Below the pieces are notes generated by a model, which worked only from the letters and a program-made list of their open reading frames with translations, had not been told where the DNA came from and made no database searches. Both the position numbers and the translations under genes were made by a program. Positions 17,876 to 25,605 of a stretch of 64,000 nucleotides of DNA are shown in pieces. Position 1 is the first letter of the stretch, and every line of letters starts with the position of its first letter. Source of the stretch: Xylanimonas protaetiae (GTDB taxonomy: Bacteria; Actinomycetota; Actinomycetes; Actinomycetales; Cellulomonadaceae); NCBI RefSeq assembly GCF_004135385.1, contig NZ_CP035493.1, forward strand, positions 2,046,001-2,110,000, given 5' to 3'.

Positions 17876-18679
17876 ATGACGGTGACGACAGCCCCACGGG
17901 TCGCGACGGACGTGATCGTGTCGATCGACGGCGTCTCGGTGACGTTCCGGTCGAAGCGGACCTCGACGAACGCGCTGGGCGAGGTGAACCTGGCCGTCCG
18001 CCAGGGGGAGTTCGTCTCGATCGTCGGCCCGTCGGGGTGCGGCAAGTCCACCCTGCTCAAGGTGGTGGCGGGCCTCGTACGTCCGACGACGGGCGCGGTG
18101 CGCCTGCGCGGCGAGACCGTGGCAGGCCCGCGGCGGGACATCGGGTACGTCTTCCAGCGGGCGGCCCTGCTCGACTGGCGCACGGCAGAGGGGAACATCC
18201 TGCTGCAGGGTGAGATGCGCGGGATGGACCCGGGCCAGGCGCGGCGTCGCTGCGCGGAGCTCATCGAGATGACCGGCCTGAGCGGGTTCGAGGGCGCGAT
18301 GCCGCACGAGCTGTCCGGCGGCATGCAGCAGCGCGTGTCGCTGTGCCGCGCGCTGCTGCACGAGCCCGACGTCCTGCTCATGGACGAGCCGTTCGGAGCG
18401 CTGGACGCGCTGACGCGCGAGCGCATGAACGTCGAGCTGCACCGCGTGTGCCGAGAGACGGGCGTGACCGTGCTCCTGGTGACGCACTCCGTCGCCGAGG
18501 CCGTGTACCTCGGCCACCGGGTGCTCGCGATGGGCCCGCGGCCCGGCACGGTCATCGAGGAGCTCCCCGTCGACCTGCCGGCCGAGCGGGACTACGCCGC
18601 GTCGCTCGCCGCCCCGGCGTTCCAGAAGACGTCCCAGCGCGTCCGTGAGCTGCTCGGCTCGCCGCTCGGGGGTGACTGA
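17876..18679 (+). CDS. ABC transporter ATP-binding protein (SsuB/TauB-like)
   Basis: 267-aa ATPase energising the importer. It has Walker A GPSGCGKST (about residue 57), a Q-loop in YVFQRAALLDWRT, signature LSGGMQQR, Walker B VLLMDEPFGALDA and an H-loop in VLLVTHSVAEA. The Q-loop region is typical of the nitrate/sulfonate/taurine subfamily. The stop overlaps the ATG of the following SDR (TGATG). Confidence 0.9.
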   Translation: MTVTTAPRVATDVIVSIDGVSVTFRSKRTSTNALGEVNLAVRQGEFVSIVGPSGCGKSTLLKVVAGLVRPTTGAVRLRGETVAGPRRDIGYVFQRAALLDWRTAEGNILLQGEMRGMDPGQARRRCAELIEMTGLSGFEGAMPHELSGGMQQRVSLCRALLHEPDVLLMDEPFGALDALTRERMNVELHRVCRETGVTVLLVTHSVAEAVYLGHRVLAMGPRPGTVIEELPVDLPAERDYAASLAAPAFQKTSQRVRELLGSPLGGD

Positions 18680-19458
18680 TGACGCGGGTCGCCCTCGTCA
18701 CCGGAGGCAACCGAGGGATCGGGCTCGGCATCAGCCGGCGCCTCGTCGCCGACGGGTTCGCCGTGTCCATCCTCGCCACGCGCGAGGAGCCCGCCGAGGT
18801 GCTCGCCGAGCTGCGCGAGCTCGCAGGCTCGGACGCCCTTGTGCGCTACGTCCAAGGGTCGGTGGCCGACCTCGCCACCCACGCCCGGTTCGTCGACGAC
18901 GCCGTGGACGCGTGGGGCCGCCTCGACCTGCTGGTCAACAACGCCGGGGTGGGCCCGTCCGTGCGCACCGACCTCCTGGAGGCCGCCCCCGAGGAGTTCG
19001 ACCGCGTGCTCGGCATCAACCTGCGCGGGCCGTACTTCCTCACCCAGGCGTTCGCGAACCGGGTCGTCGCGCTGCGGGACGAGATCCCCGACGACCGCCC
19101 CGTGGCGACCGTCGTCAACGTCTCGTCGATCTCCGCGACGACCGTCTCCGTCAACCGCGGCGAGTACTGCATCTCCAAGGCCGGGGTCGGCATGGCCACG
19201 CAGCTGTGGGCCGTCCGCCTGGCCCCTGAGGGGATCGTGGTCTACGAGGTGCGCCCCGGCATCGTCGCCACCGACATGACCGCCGGCGTGAGCGCCAGGT
19301 ACGACAGGTTCTTCGCCGACGGCAACGTGCCCATCGCCCGCTGGGGCCGCCCGTCCGACGTCGCGGGCGCCGTCGCGCTGCTCGCGTCGGGCCAGACGCC
19401 GTACTCGACGGGCGAGGTCTTCCACGTCGACGGCGGCCTGCACGTCCCGGTGTTGTGA
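18679..19458 (+). CDS. Short-chain dehydrogenase/reductase
   Basis: 259-aa SDR with the nucleotide-binding loop VTGGNRGIGLGISRRL, the NNAGVGPSV motif, a catalytic Ser in NVSSISA and a Tyr-x3-Lys pair in EYCISKAGV. Near the end DGGLHVPV is the usual closing motif. It is translationally coupled to the ATPase before it and the flavoprotein after it, so it probably acts on the imported compound. Similar SDRs are often annotated as 3-ketoacyl-ACP reductase, but nothing here supports a fatty-acid role. The substrate is unknown. Confidence 0.85.
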   Translation: MTRVALVTGGNRGIGLGISRRLVADGFAVSILATREEPAEVLAELRELAGSDALVRYVQGSVADLATHARFVDDAVDAWGRLDLLVNNAGVGPSVRTDLLEAAPEEFDRVLGINLRGPYFLTQAFANRVVALRDEIPDDRPVATVVNVSSISATTVSVNRGEYCISKAGVGMATQLWAVRLAPEGIVVYEVRPGIVATDMTAGVSARYDRFFADGNVPIARWGRPSDVAGAVALLASGQTPYSTGEVFHVDGGLHVPVL

Positions 19459-21515
19459 TGTCCGGTGCTGTGATGTCCACGATGCGCATCGCGGGGCACG
19501 ACGTCCCGGTCGTCACCGCCAACACCGTCGTCGTCGGCACCGGGTCTGCCGGGTACTGCGCGGCCGCGCGCCTGGTCCAGCTCGGCCAGCCCGACGTCGT
19601 CATGGTGGCCGACAAGGTCCACGCGGGCGCGAGCCGCAACGCGGGGTCCGACAAGCAGACGTACTACAAGCTCACGCTCTCGGGCGAGGAGCCGGACTCC
19701 GTGCGCGAGATGGCGCAGACGCTCTTCGCGGGCGGTGCCATGGACGGCGACAACGCCCTCGCGGAGGCGGCGCTCTCGGCGCGCGCGTTCCTGCACCTCG
19801 TGGACCTGGGCGTGCCGTTCCCGCAGAACCGGTTCGGGGAGTTCGTCGGCTACAAGACCGACCACGACCCCCGCCAGCGGGCCACGTCCGTGGGCCCGTA
19901 CACGTCGCGCACCATGGTCGAGCGCCTCGAGGCGCGCGTGCAGCGCGACGGCGTGCGCGTGCTCGACGAGTGCCGCGTCGTCGACGTCGTGACCGTGCCG
20001 GACGCCGACGGCGGGCGGGAGGTGGCCGGCCTGCTCGTGCTGCGCACCGACGTCCCGCACGACGGCGCGGCCAGCCCGTGGCTGCTGCTGCGGTGCACCA
20101 ACCTCGTCTACGCGACGGGCGGCCCCGCCGGCATGTACGCCACGCGCGTGTTCCCGAACGGGCAGTGGGGCGCCTCGGGCGCCGCGTACCGCGCGGGCGT
20201 GCACGGCAAGAACCTCACCGAGTGGCAGTTCGGGCTCGCCTCCACCCGCCCGCGGTGGAACGTCTCGGGCACGTACATGCAGGTCATCCCGCGGTTCGTG
20301 TCCACGGACGCCGACGGCGGCGACGAGCGCGAGTTCCTCACCGAGGCGATCCCGGACTACGGGCGCCTGCTGTCCCTGGTGTTCCTCAAGGGCTACCAGT
20401 GGCCGTTCGACATCCGGAAGGCGGGCGACGGGTCCTCGCTCGTCGACCTGCTCGTCTACCGCGAGACGGTGCTGCGCGGGCGCCGCGTGTGGCTCGACTT
20501 CCGCCGCAACCCCGTGCGCGACGAGTTCGACCCCTCCGCGCTGAGCCCCGAGGCGTACGCGTACCTCGACCGCGCGGGCGTGCTGTTCGGCACCCCGGTC
20601 GAGCGGCTGCGGCACATGAACGAGCCCGCGTACCAGTTCTACCGGGACAAGAACCCGTACGTGGACCTGGAGAAGCAGCTCCTCGAGGTCGACGTGTGCG
20701 CCCAGCACAACAACGGCGGCCTCGTCGTCGACGCCTGGTGGCAGTCCAACGTGGCCGGGTTCTTCCCGGTCGGCGAGGCCGGGGGAGCGCACGGCGTCTA
20801 CCGCCCGGGCGGGGCCGCGCTCAACTCGGGCCAGGTCGGTGCGACGCGGGCCGCGCAGTACGTCGCCGCCCGCCGCACGCAGGCGCCGCTCGACGACGAC
20901 GCGTTCACCGCCGCCACGACGCCGGTGCTCGCCGGGGCCCTCGACCTGACGGCCGCGGCCACCGGGCGGGCGGCGTCGGGCACGCCCGACAACACGGGCG
21001 AGCTGCTGCGCGCGGTCCAGGACCTCATGAGCGCCAAGGCGGGCCCGGTGCGGTCCGCCGCGTCGATCCACGAGGCCCTCGACCAGGTGCGTTCCTGGCT
21101 CGCCGCCTACCCGGCGCTCATCACGGCGGACGGCGGCTCACGCCGCGCGGTCAACCGGACGTTCCTGGTGCGCGACATCCTGACCAGCGCGTACGTGTAC
21201 CTCTCCGCCATGGCCGACTACGTGGCCCACGGCGGCCGGTCGCGCGGCTCGGTGCTCTACACCGACCCGGCCGGCGCCCTGCCGCGCGCGGGCCACGGCC
21301 CCGCCGCCGCCGCCGAGCTCGACCTGCCGGAGGAGTTCCGGTTCGCGCTCGACGGCGGCGCGCTCGACGACGTCGTCCAGGAGGTCGCCTTCACCCCGGA
21401 CGACGGCGCGGGGAAGGTGACGTTCGCGTGGCGCCCGCGCCGGCCGATCCCGTCGGGCGACGACTTCTTCGAGAACGTCTGGCGGGACTTCCGCGAGCAC
21501 GGCAACGTCGGCTGA
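19458..21515 (+). CDS. FAD-binding oxidoreductase, fumarate reductase/succinate dehydrogenase flavoprotein-like
   Basis: About 685 aa. The N-terminal dinucleotide fold reads NTVVVGTGSAGYCAAARLVQL, with RNAGSDKQTYYKL soon after. NNGGLVVDAWW and FFPVGEAGGAHGVYRPGGAALNSGQVGA (in parts) match the FAD-closing region of the succinate dehydrogenase/L-aspartate oxidase group. A C-terminal helical domain follows. No signal peptide or iron-sulfur subunit is nearby, so it probably acts alone on a small soluble substrate. The start is uncertain: ATG 19458 overlaps the SDR stop, and ATG 19473 or 19482 (MRIAGHDVP) are also possible. It is the last gene of the SsuABC-like operon. Substrate unknown. Confidence 0.8.
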   Translation: MSGAVMSTMRIAGHDVPVVTANTVVVGTGSAGYCAAARLVQLGQPDVVMVADKVHAGASRNAGSDKQTYYKLTLSGEEPDSVREMAQTLFAGGAMDGDNALAEAALSARAFLHLVDLGVPFPQNRFGEFVGYKTDHDPRQRATSVGPYTSRTMVERLEARVQRDGVRVLDECRVVDVVTVPDADGGREVAGLLVLRTDVPHDGAASPWLLLRCTNLVYATGGPAGMYATRVFPNGQWGASGAAYRAGVHGKNLTEWQFGLASTRPRWNVSGTYMQVIPRFVSTDADGGDEREFLTEAIPDYGRLLSLVFLKGYQWPFDIRKAGDGSSLVDLLVYRETVLRGRRVWLDFRRNPVRDEFDPSALSPEAYAYLDRAGVLFGTPVERLRHMNEPAYQFYRDKNPYVDLEKQLLEVDVCAQHNNGGLVVDAWWQSNVAGFFPVGEAGGAHGVYRPGGAALNSGQVGATRAAQYVAARRTQAPLDDDAFTAATTPVLAGALDLTAAATGRAASGTPDNTGELLRAVQDLMSAKAGPVRSAASIHEALDQVRSWLAAYPALITADGGSRRAVNRTFLVRDILTSAYVYLSAMADYVAHGGRSRGSVLYTDPAGALPRAGHGPAAAAELDLPEEFRFALDGGALDDVVQEVAFTPDDGAGKVTFAWRPRRPIPSGDDFFENVWRDFREHGNVG

Positions 21516-21528
21516 CCCTCCCCCTCCT

Positions 21529-21601
21529 CCTCCCTTTCGATGTCGTACCTCCTTGCGGTACGGAGCCCGGAACGCAAGGAAGTACGACATCGAAAGGGAG
21601 G
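21529..21601. repeat. Long inverted repeat, 29-bp arms (dispersed element or terminator)
   Basis: Arms 21529-21557 and 21573-21601 pair with one mismatch around a 15-nt spacer. The arm contains CCCTTTCGATGTCGTAC and CTTGCG. A second copy of the same design with related sequence lies at 45690-45750. It sits between the convergent flavoprotein and TIM-barrel genes and could terminate both, but shared sequence rather than just shared shape suggests a dispersed repeat family. Confidence 0.85.
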
Positions 21602-21662
21602 GAACGAGACGGCCCGCGCCCCGGTGAAGGGCGCGGGCCGTCTCCGCGACCGGGGGCGTCGT

Positions 21663-22856
21663 TCAGAGGTAGGGCAGCACGTGGCGTGCGTAGCGGTCCG
21701 CCAGCGTGGCCACCGTCTCCGCCGGGGGGCGGGCCCAGATCTCCTCGTTGAAGATCTCGACCTCGACGTCGCCCGTGTACCCCGCCTCGGCGACCCACCG
21801 GGTGATCGTCGCGAAGTCGACGTAGCCGTCGCCCACGTGACCCCGCGAGTTGAGCGGCTCGGCCGCCAGGGGCAGCACCCAGTCGCACACCTGGTACGAC
21901 GCGAGGCGCCCCTCGGCGCCCGCGCGCGCCACCTGCGTGCGCAGGTCCGGGTCCCACCACACGTGGTACGTGTCGACGACGACGCCGACGACGTCGGGGT
22001 CGAACGGGGCAGCGAGGTCGAGCGCCTGCCCGAGCGTCGAGACGACGGCCCGGTCGGCGGCGAAGAGCGGGTGCAGCGGCTCGAGCACGAGCCGGACGCC
22101 GTGCTCGGCCGCGTAGGGCGCGAGCTCGCCGATACGGTCGGCGACGCGCTGCCGCGTCGCGACGAGGTCGCGCGCCCGGTCGGCGCTTGCGACGGACGTG
22201 CCTGCGACGGACGTGCCTGCGGCGGGCGCGCCTGCGACGGGCGTGCCTGCGGCCGATAGGCCGACGTGGTCGGCGGTACGGCTCGTGCCGACGTGGTCGG
22301 CGGTACGGCTCGTGCCGACGTGGTCGGCGGTACGGCTCGTGCCGACGTGGTCGGCGGTACGGCTCGTGCCGACGTGGTCGGCGGTACGGCTCGTGCCGAC
22401 GTGGTCGGCGGTACGGCTCGTGCCGACGTGGTCGGCGGTACGGCTCGCGCCGACGTGGTCGGCGGTACGGCTCGCGCCGACCGCGGACGGCCGCGGCGGG
22501 TAGGGCCGTGCCGGCCCGCCCGGGGCGGTCGCTGCGGGCAGCCCGCCGACGACGAGGATGAGCTCGTGCGTGCCGAGCGTTGCCGCCTCGCGGATCGCGA
22601 GCCGGTTGTCCTCGAGCGCGGCGGCGGCGCCCGCGGCGTCGGCCGCCGTGAGGAAGCCCCCACGGCACAGCGACGAGACCCGCAGCCCCGCCTCGGCGAC
22701 GATCCGGGCCGCCTTCTCCGCGCCGACCTCCTGCACGCGGTCCCGCCACGGCCCGACGGCGCCGAGGCCCGCGGTCGCGGCGGCGTCGCACGCCTCGGCG
22801 AGCGTCGCGTGCTTCGTCGTCGCGGTGTTGAGCGACAGGCGCGACAGGTCGGTCAC
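21663..22856 (-). CDS. Sugar phosphate isomerase/epimerase-like TIM barrel with repeat insertion
   Basis: 397-aa protein of the xylose-isomerase-like TIM-barrel family (AP endonuclease 2 fold). The N-terminus reads LSRLSLNTATTKHATLAEACDAA. Later strands include VRLVLEPLHP (metal-ligand Glu), VVVDTYHVWWDP, YQVCDWVLPL, GDGYVDFATITRWV and VEVEIFNEEIW. About 100 residues between HELILVVGGLP and RARDLVATRQRVAD are a low-complexity insertion from 27-bp and 15-bp repeats, so the core is close to the usual ~290 aa. GTG 22856 overlaps the stop of the upstream Gfo/Idh gene (GTGA). Pairing with a Gfo/Idh enzyme is common in sugar or inositol catabolism. Substrate unknown. Confidence 0.83.
   Translation of the reverse strand: MTDLSRLSLNTATTKHATLAEACDAAATAGLGAVGPWRDRVQEVGAEKAARIVAEAGLRVSSLCRGGFLTAADAAGAAAALEDNRLAIREAATLGTHELILVVGGLPAATAPGGPARPYPPRPSAVGASRTADHVGASRTADHVGTSRTADHVGTSRTADHVGTSRTADHVGTSRTADHVGTSRTADHVGTSRTADHVGLSAAGTPVAGAPAAGTSVAGTSVASADRARDLVATRQRVADRIGELAPYAAEHGVRLVLEPLHPLFAADRAVVSTLGQALDLAAPFDPDVVGVVVDTYHVWWDPDLRTQVARAGAEGRLASYQVCDWVLPLAAEPLNSRGHVGDGYVDFATITRWVAEAGYTGDVEVEIFNEEIWARPPAETVATLADRYARHVLPYL
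22188..22247. repeat. 15-bp imperfect tandem repeat (4 copies)
   Basis: Four units at 22188, 22203, 22218 and 22233, each like TGCGACGGACGTGCC, encode Ala/Gly/Thr-Pro-Val repeats in the TIM-barrel gene. The array sits 13 bp from the 27-bp array, and both keep the reading frame. Confidence 0.85.
22261..22476. repeat. 27-bp tandem repeat, 8 copies, inside the TIM-barrel gene
   Basis: Eight head-to-tail 27-bp units (starts 22261, 22288, 22315 and so on to 22450), each holding GTGGTCGGCGGTACGGCTCG. They encode on the minus strand eight copies of VG(T/A)SRTADH. Units are nearly identical; the two at the high-coordinate end share GCTCGCG in place of GCTCGTG. Near-identity suggests recent expansion and possible copy-number variation between strains. 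Confidence 0.95.
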
Positions 22857-24019
22857 AGCACGATCTCCGGCACGTCGAGGCGGCGGCCCTCGGCCGACGA
22901 GCGCAGGCCCAGCTCGGCGAGCTGCACGCCGCGCGCGGCCGAGAGCAGGTCGTAGCGGTGCGGGCGCCCGGCGACGACGTCGCGCAGGAACTCCTCCCAC
23001 TGCACCTTGAAGCCGTTGTCGATGACGGCGTTGTCGGGCACCTCGGTCCACTGCTCGCGGAAGCGCTCGGGCGTGGGCAGGTCGGGGTTCCACACGGCCT
23101 TGGGCGTGACGGAGCGCGGCTGGACGCGGCAGCCGAACAGGCCGGCCACGGCCGAGCCGTGCGTGCCGTCCACCTGGAACTCGACGAGCTCGTCGCGGTG
23201 CACGCGCACGGCCCACGAGGAGTTGATCTGGGCGACCACGGGGTCCCCGGCCGGGGTGGTGAGCGTGAAGATGCCGTAGGCGGCGTCGTCGGCGGTGGCC
23301 TGGTAGGCCTGGCCGTGCTCGTCCCAGCGCGTGGGGACGTGGGTGGCCGTCTGCGTCGTGACGGACGTGACCTGGCCGACGATGCCCTCGAGGACGTAGT
23401 TCCAGTGCGGGTACATGTCGGTGGACATCGAGCCGCCGTCGGCGAGGCGGTAGTTCCACGACGGGCGCTGGGCGGGCTGCACGTCGCCCTCGAACACCCA
23501 GTACCCGAACTCGCCGCGCAGCGACAGGATGCGGCCGAAGAAGCCCTCGTCCACGAGGCGGCGCAGCTTGACCAGGCCGGGCAGGTAGAGCTTGTCGTGC
23601 ACGACGCCGACGGTCACGCCGGACCGGGCGCCGAGCCGGGCGAGCTCGACGGCGTCGGCGAGGTTCTCGGCCGTCGGCTTCTCGGTGTAGACGTGCTTGC
23701 CGGCCTCGAGCGCCTTGGTGAGCGTCTTGACGCGCAGCGAGGTCATGGAGGCGTCGAAGACGACGTCGGTCGCGGGGTCGGCGATGATCCCGTCGAGGTC
23801 GGTGGTCCACTCGGCGATGCCGTGCTGCTCCGCGAGCTCCGCGAGCCGGGCGCCGTTGCGCCCCACCAGCACAGGCTCCACCTGCACGCGCGTCCCGTCG
23901 GGCAGCTCCACGCCGCCGGCGTCGCGGATCGGCAGGATCGAACGGACGAGGTGCTGGCGGTAGCCCATGCGGCCGGTGACGCCGTTCATGGCGATCCGCA
24001 GGGTTCGGGTGGCGGTCAT
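22853..24019 (-). CDS. Gfo/Idh/MocA family oxidoreductase
   Basis: 388-aa NAD(P)-dependent oxidoreductase. The N-terminal fold LRIAMNGVTGRMGYRQHLVRS lacks the classical GxGxxG spacing but fits the family. The EKP motif is in HVYTEKPTAENLADAVEL. The substrate domain carries KLYLPGLVKLRRLVDEGFFGRI, WNYRLADGGSMSTDMYPHWNYVLEG (in parts) and a C-terminal VQWEEFLRDVVAGRPH. It forms a two-gene operon with the TIM barrel; its promoter has the same operator as the SsuABC-like operon at 15.8 kb, which suggests one pathway. Substrate unknown. Confidence 0.86.
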   Translation of the reverse strand: MTATRTLRIAMNGVTGRMGYRQHLVRSILPIRDAGGVELPDGTRVQVEPVLVGRNGARLAELAEQHGIAEWTTDLDGIIADPATDVVFDASMTSLRVKTLTKALEAGKHVYTEKPTAENLADAVELARLGARSGVTVGVVHDKLYLPGLVKLRRLVDEGFFGRILSLRGEFGYWVFEGDVQPAQRPSWNYRLADGGSMSTDMYPHWNYVLEGIVGQVTSVTTQTATHVPTRWDEHGQAYQATADDAAYGIFTLTTPAGDPVVAQINSSWAVRVHRDELVEFQVDGTHGSAVAGLFGCRVQPRSVTPKAVWNPDLPTPERFREQWTEVPDNAVIDNGFKVQWEEFLRDVVAGRPHRYDLLSAARGVQLAELGLRSSAEGRRLDVPEIVL

Positions 24020-24073
24020 GCTCGCTCCGAGGGGTCGGGCGGCCTGCGCGGCCGCGTCGGGGCATCCATCGTT

Positions 24074-24116
24074 GGAATGCGCTTTCCGAGCGTAGCGGAC
24101 GGGGCCGCCCCGTCAA
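24074..24116 (-). promoter_or_regulatory. Promoter with abutting LacI operator (Gfo/Idh-TIM barrel operon)
   Basis: On the minus strand: TTGACG (24116-24111), a 16-bp spacer, TACGCT (24094-24089), then operator GGAAAGCGCATTCC (24087-24074) one base downstream. Order, spacing and operator match the promoter at 15803-15848. Confidence 0.7.
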
Positions 24117-24160
24117 GATGCCTGGTGGCGAGCGTGCTGCCGCGGAACCCGCCCTTGCGC

Positions 24161-24187
24161 ATCGTTTCGCGAGTTTGTAACGTTTCA
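24161..24187 (+). promoter_or_regulatory. Candidate rhamnose-type LacI operators before the 24.2 kb importer
   Basis: TGTAACGTTTCA (24176-24187) is a close match to the palindrome before rhaM and the RG lyase. ATCGTTTCGC (24161-24170) repeats the half-site seen at 4101. They lie just upstream of the -35 box of the importer promoter. Confidence 0.55.
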
Positions 24188-24196
24188 ATCACGCAC

Positions 24197-24227
24197 TTGA
24201 CGGGCGTTAAGCGCTTTCCCGTACGAT
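24197..24227 (+). promoter_or_regulatory. Candidate promoter with embedded AAGCGCTT operator
   Basis: TTGACG (24197-24202) and TACGAT (24222-24227), 19-bp spacer. The palindromic AAGCGCTT (24209-24216, extended to TTAAGCGCTTTCCC) lies between them. The importer therefore carries sites of both operator families and may answer to two LacI regulators. Confidence 0.55.
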
Positions 24228-24267
24228 CGGCGACGCGCAACCCCGCTGAGCAAGGAGGCTCACTGCA

Positions 24268-25599
24268 ATGAAGCGATCCCTCGTCGGTGCCGTCGGCATG
24301 GTCGCCGCCGCATCGATGGTCCTGACCGCGTGCTCGAGCGGCGCCAACGCCGGCGCCGGTGGCGCCGGGGCTGACGACCCGAACCGCGAGAACCCGGGCG
24401 CGGAGCCCGTCACCCTGGTCCTGAACTGGTGGGGCAACGACGACCGGGCCAGCCGCTACGCGCAGGCCGTCGACCTGTTCGAGAAGGAGTACCCCTGGAT
24501 CACGGTCACCACGGGCTTCTCCGACTTCCCGTCGTACTGGGAGGCCAAGGCCACCGAGGCCGCCGGCAAGGCGCTGCCCGACGTCTTCCAGTTCGACTCC
24601 GCCTACCTGCGTGAGTACGCCCAGTTCGGTCACGTGCTCGACCTCAAGCCGCTCATCGACGACGGCACCATCGACCTGTCCGGCTACGACGAGAAGCTCG
24701 TCGCCGGCGGCCAGGTGGACGGCAAGCAGGTCGCCATCCCGACGTCGACGAACACCCTCGCGATGGTCGTCAACCCCGACGTCGCGGCCGCCGCAGGCGT
24801 CGACCTGCCGAAGGACGGCTACACCTGGGACGACCTCAACACGTTCATGGAGGACGTCGCCGGGGCGGACACCAAGACCGCCGACGGCTACAAGCTCTAC
24901 GGCTCCGCCGACTACACCGGCACGTTCTGGATCTTCCTGCAGAGCCTCGTCCAGCAGGGCACCCAGCCGTTCACCGACGACGGCAAGCTGAACTTCAAGG
25001 AGTCCGACGTCGTCGAGTGGCTCAAGTCCACGGCCGACCTGCGCGGCGGCGACGCCATCTACCCGGCGGCCCGCGCCGCGGCCGTCAAGCCGAAGACCGG
25101 CCTCAGCATGAACGAGTCCGTCGGCGAGATCACCTGGGACAACTTCCTGGCCGCCTACACCGCGGACTCGGGCAAGGACAACCTCAAGCTCATCCCGATC
25201 CCCTCCGGCCCCGACGGCACGGGCAACTTCTTCCGCCCGTCGATGCACCTGGCCGCGGGTGCGAACACCGAGCACCCGTACGAGGCCGGCCTGCTGATCA
25301 ACTTCCTCCTCACCAACCCCGAGGTGGGCAAGATCTTCGGCACGTCCAAGGGCGTCCCCGGCGACAAGGCGCAGCGGGACGCCATCGAGGCCCCCGCGGG
25401 CTCGGTCGACGCGCAGGTCATCGCGTTCGAGGACCAGATCGGCACCACCGAGACCACCACGGCGCCGATCCCCGTCAAGGGCTTCGGCACCATCGAGGCC
25501 AGCTGGCTGACCCTCTCCGAGGAGCTCGGCAACGGCCTGACCACCCCGGAGGACTTCGCCAAGCGCTGGTTCTCCGAGGTCCAGAACGCGGTCGGCTGA
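24268..25599 (+). CDS. Sugar ABC transporter substrate-binding lipoprotein
   Basis: 443-aa family 1 extracellular binding protein of a carbohydrate ABC importer. The lipoprotein signal ends in MVLTAC (Cys 22). The mature domain contains PVTLVLNWWGNDDRASRYAQAVDLFEKEYP (in parts), ALPDVFQFDSAYLREYA and typical aromatic residues for sugar stacking. It is followed by two permeases, a DUF624-like protein and a GH51 arabinofuranosidase. The cargo is probably an oligosaccharide from RG-I or its arabinan chains; the operators shared with rhaM and the lyase favour an RG-I-derived ligand. AAGGAGG lies about 8 nt upstream of the ATG. Confidence 0.88.
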   Translation: MKRSLVGAVGMVAAASMVLTACSSGANAGAGGAGADDPNRENPGAEPVTLVLNWWGNDDRASRYAQAVDLFEKEYPWITVTTGFSDFPSYWEAKATEAAGKALPDVFQFDSAYLREYAQFGHVLDLKPLIDDGTIDLSGYDEKLVAGGQVDGKQVAIPTSTNTLAMVVNPDVAAAAGVDLPKDGYTWDDLNTFMEDVAGADTKTADGYKLYGSADYTGTFWIFLQSLVQQGTQPFTDDGKLNFKESDVVEWLKSTADLRGGDAIYPAARAAAVKPKTGLSMNESVGEITWDNFLAAYTADSGKDNLKLIPIPSGPDGTGNFFRPSMHLAAGANTEHPYEAGLLINFLLTNPEVGKIFGTSKGVPGDKAQRDAIEAPAGSVDAQVIAFEDQIGTTETTTAPIPVKGFGTIEASWLTLSEELGNGLTTPEDFAKRWFSEVQNAVG

Positions 25600-25605
25600 C
25601 CCGTC

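Noticed and set aside
18679-19458. Fatty-acid 3-ketoacyl-ACP reductase
   Set aside because: Only generic SDR motifs support it, and it is coupled to an importer and a flavoprotein rather than to lipid genes.
19458-21515. Succinate dehydrogenase or fumarate reductase subunit A
   Set aside because: The FAD fold is similar, but no iron-sulfur or membrane-anchor subunit accompanies it.
21529-21601. Insertion sequence ends
   Set aside because: The arms are only 15 nt apart, with no transposase and no visible target duplication; kept as a repeat instead.
22261-22476. CRISPR array
   Set aside because: The 27-bp units are head-to-tail with no spacers, lie in frame inside a gene and have no cas genes nearby.
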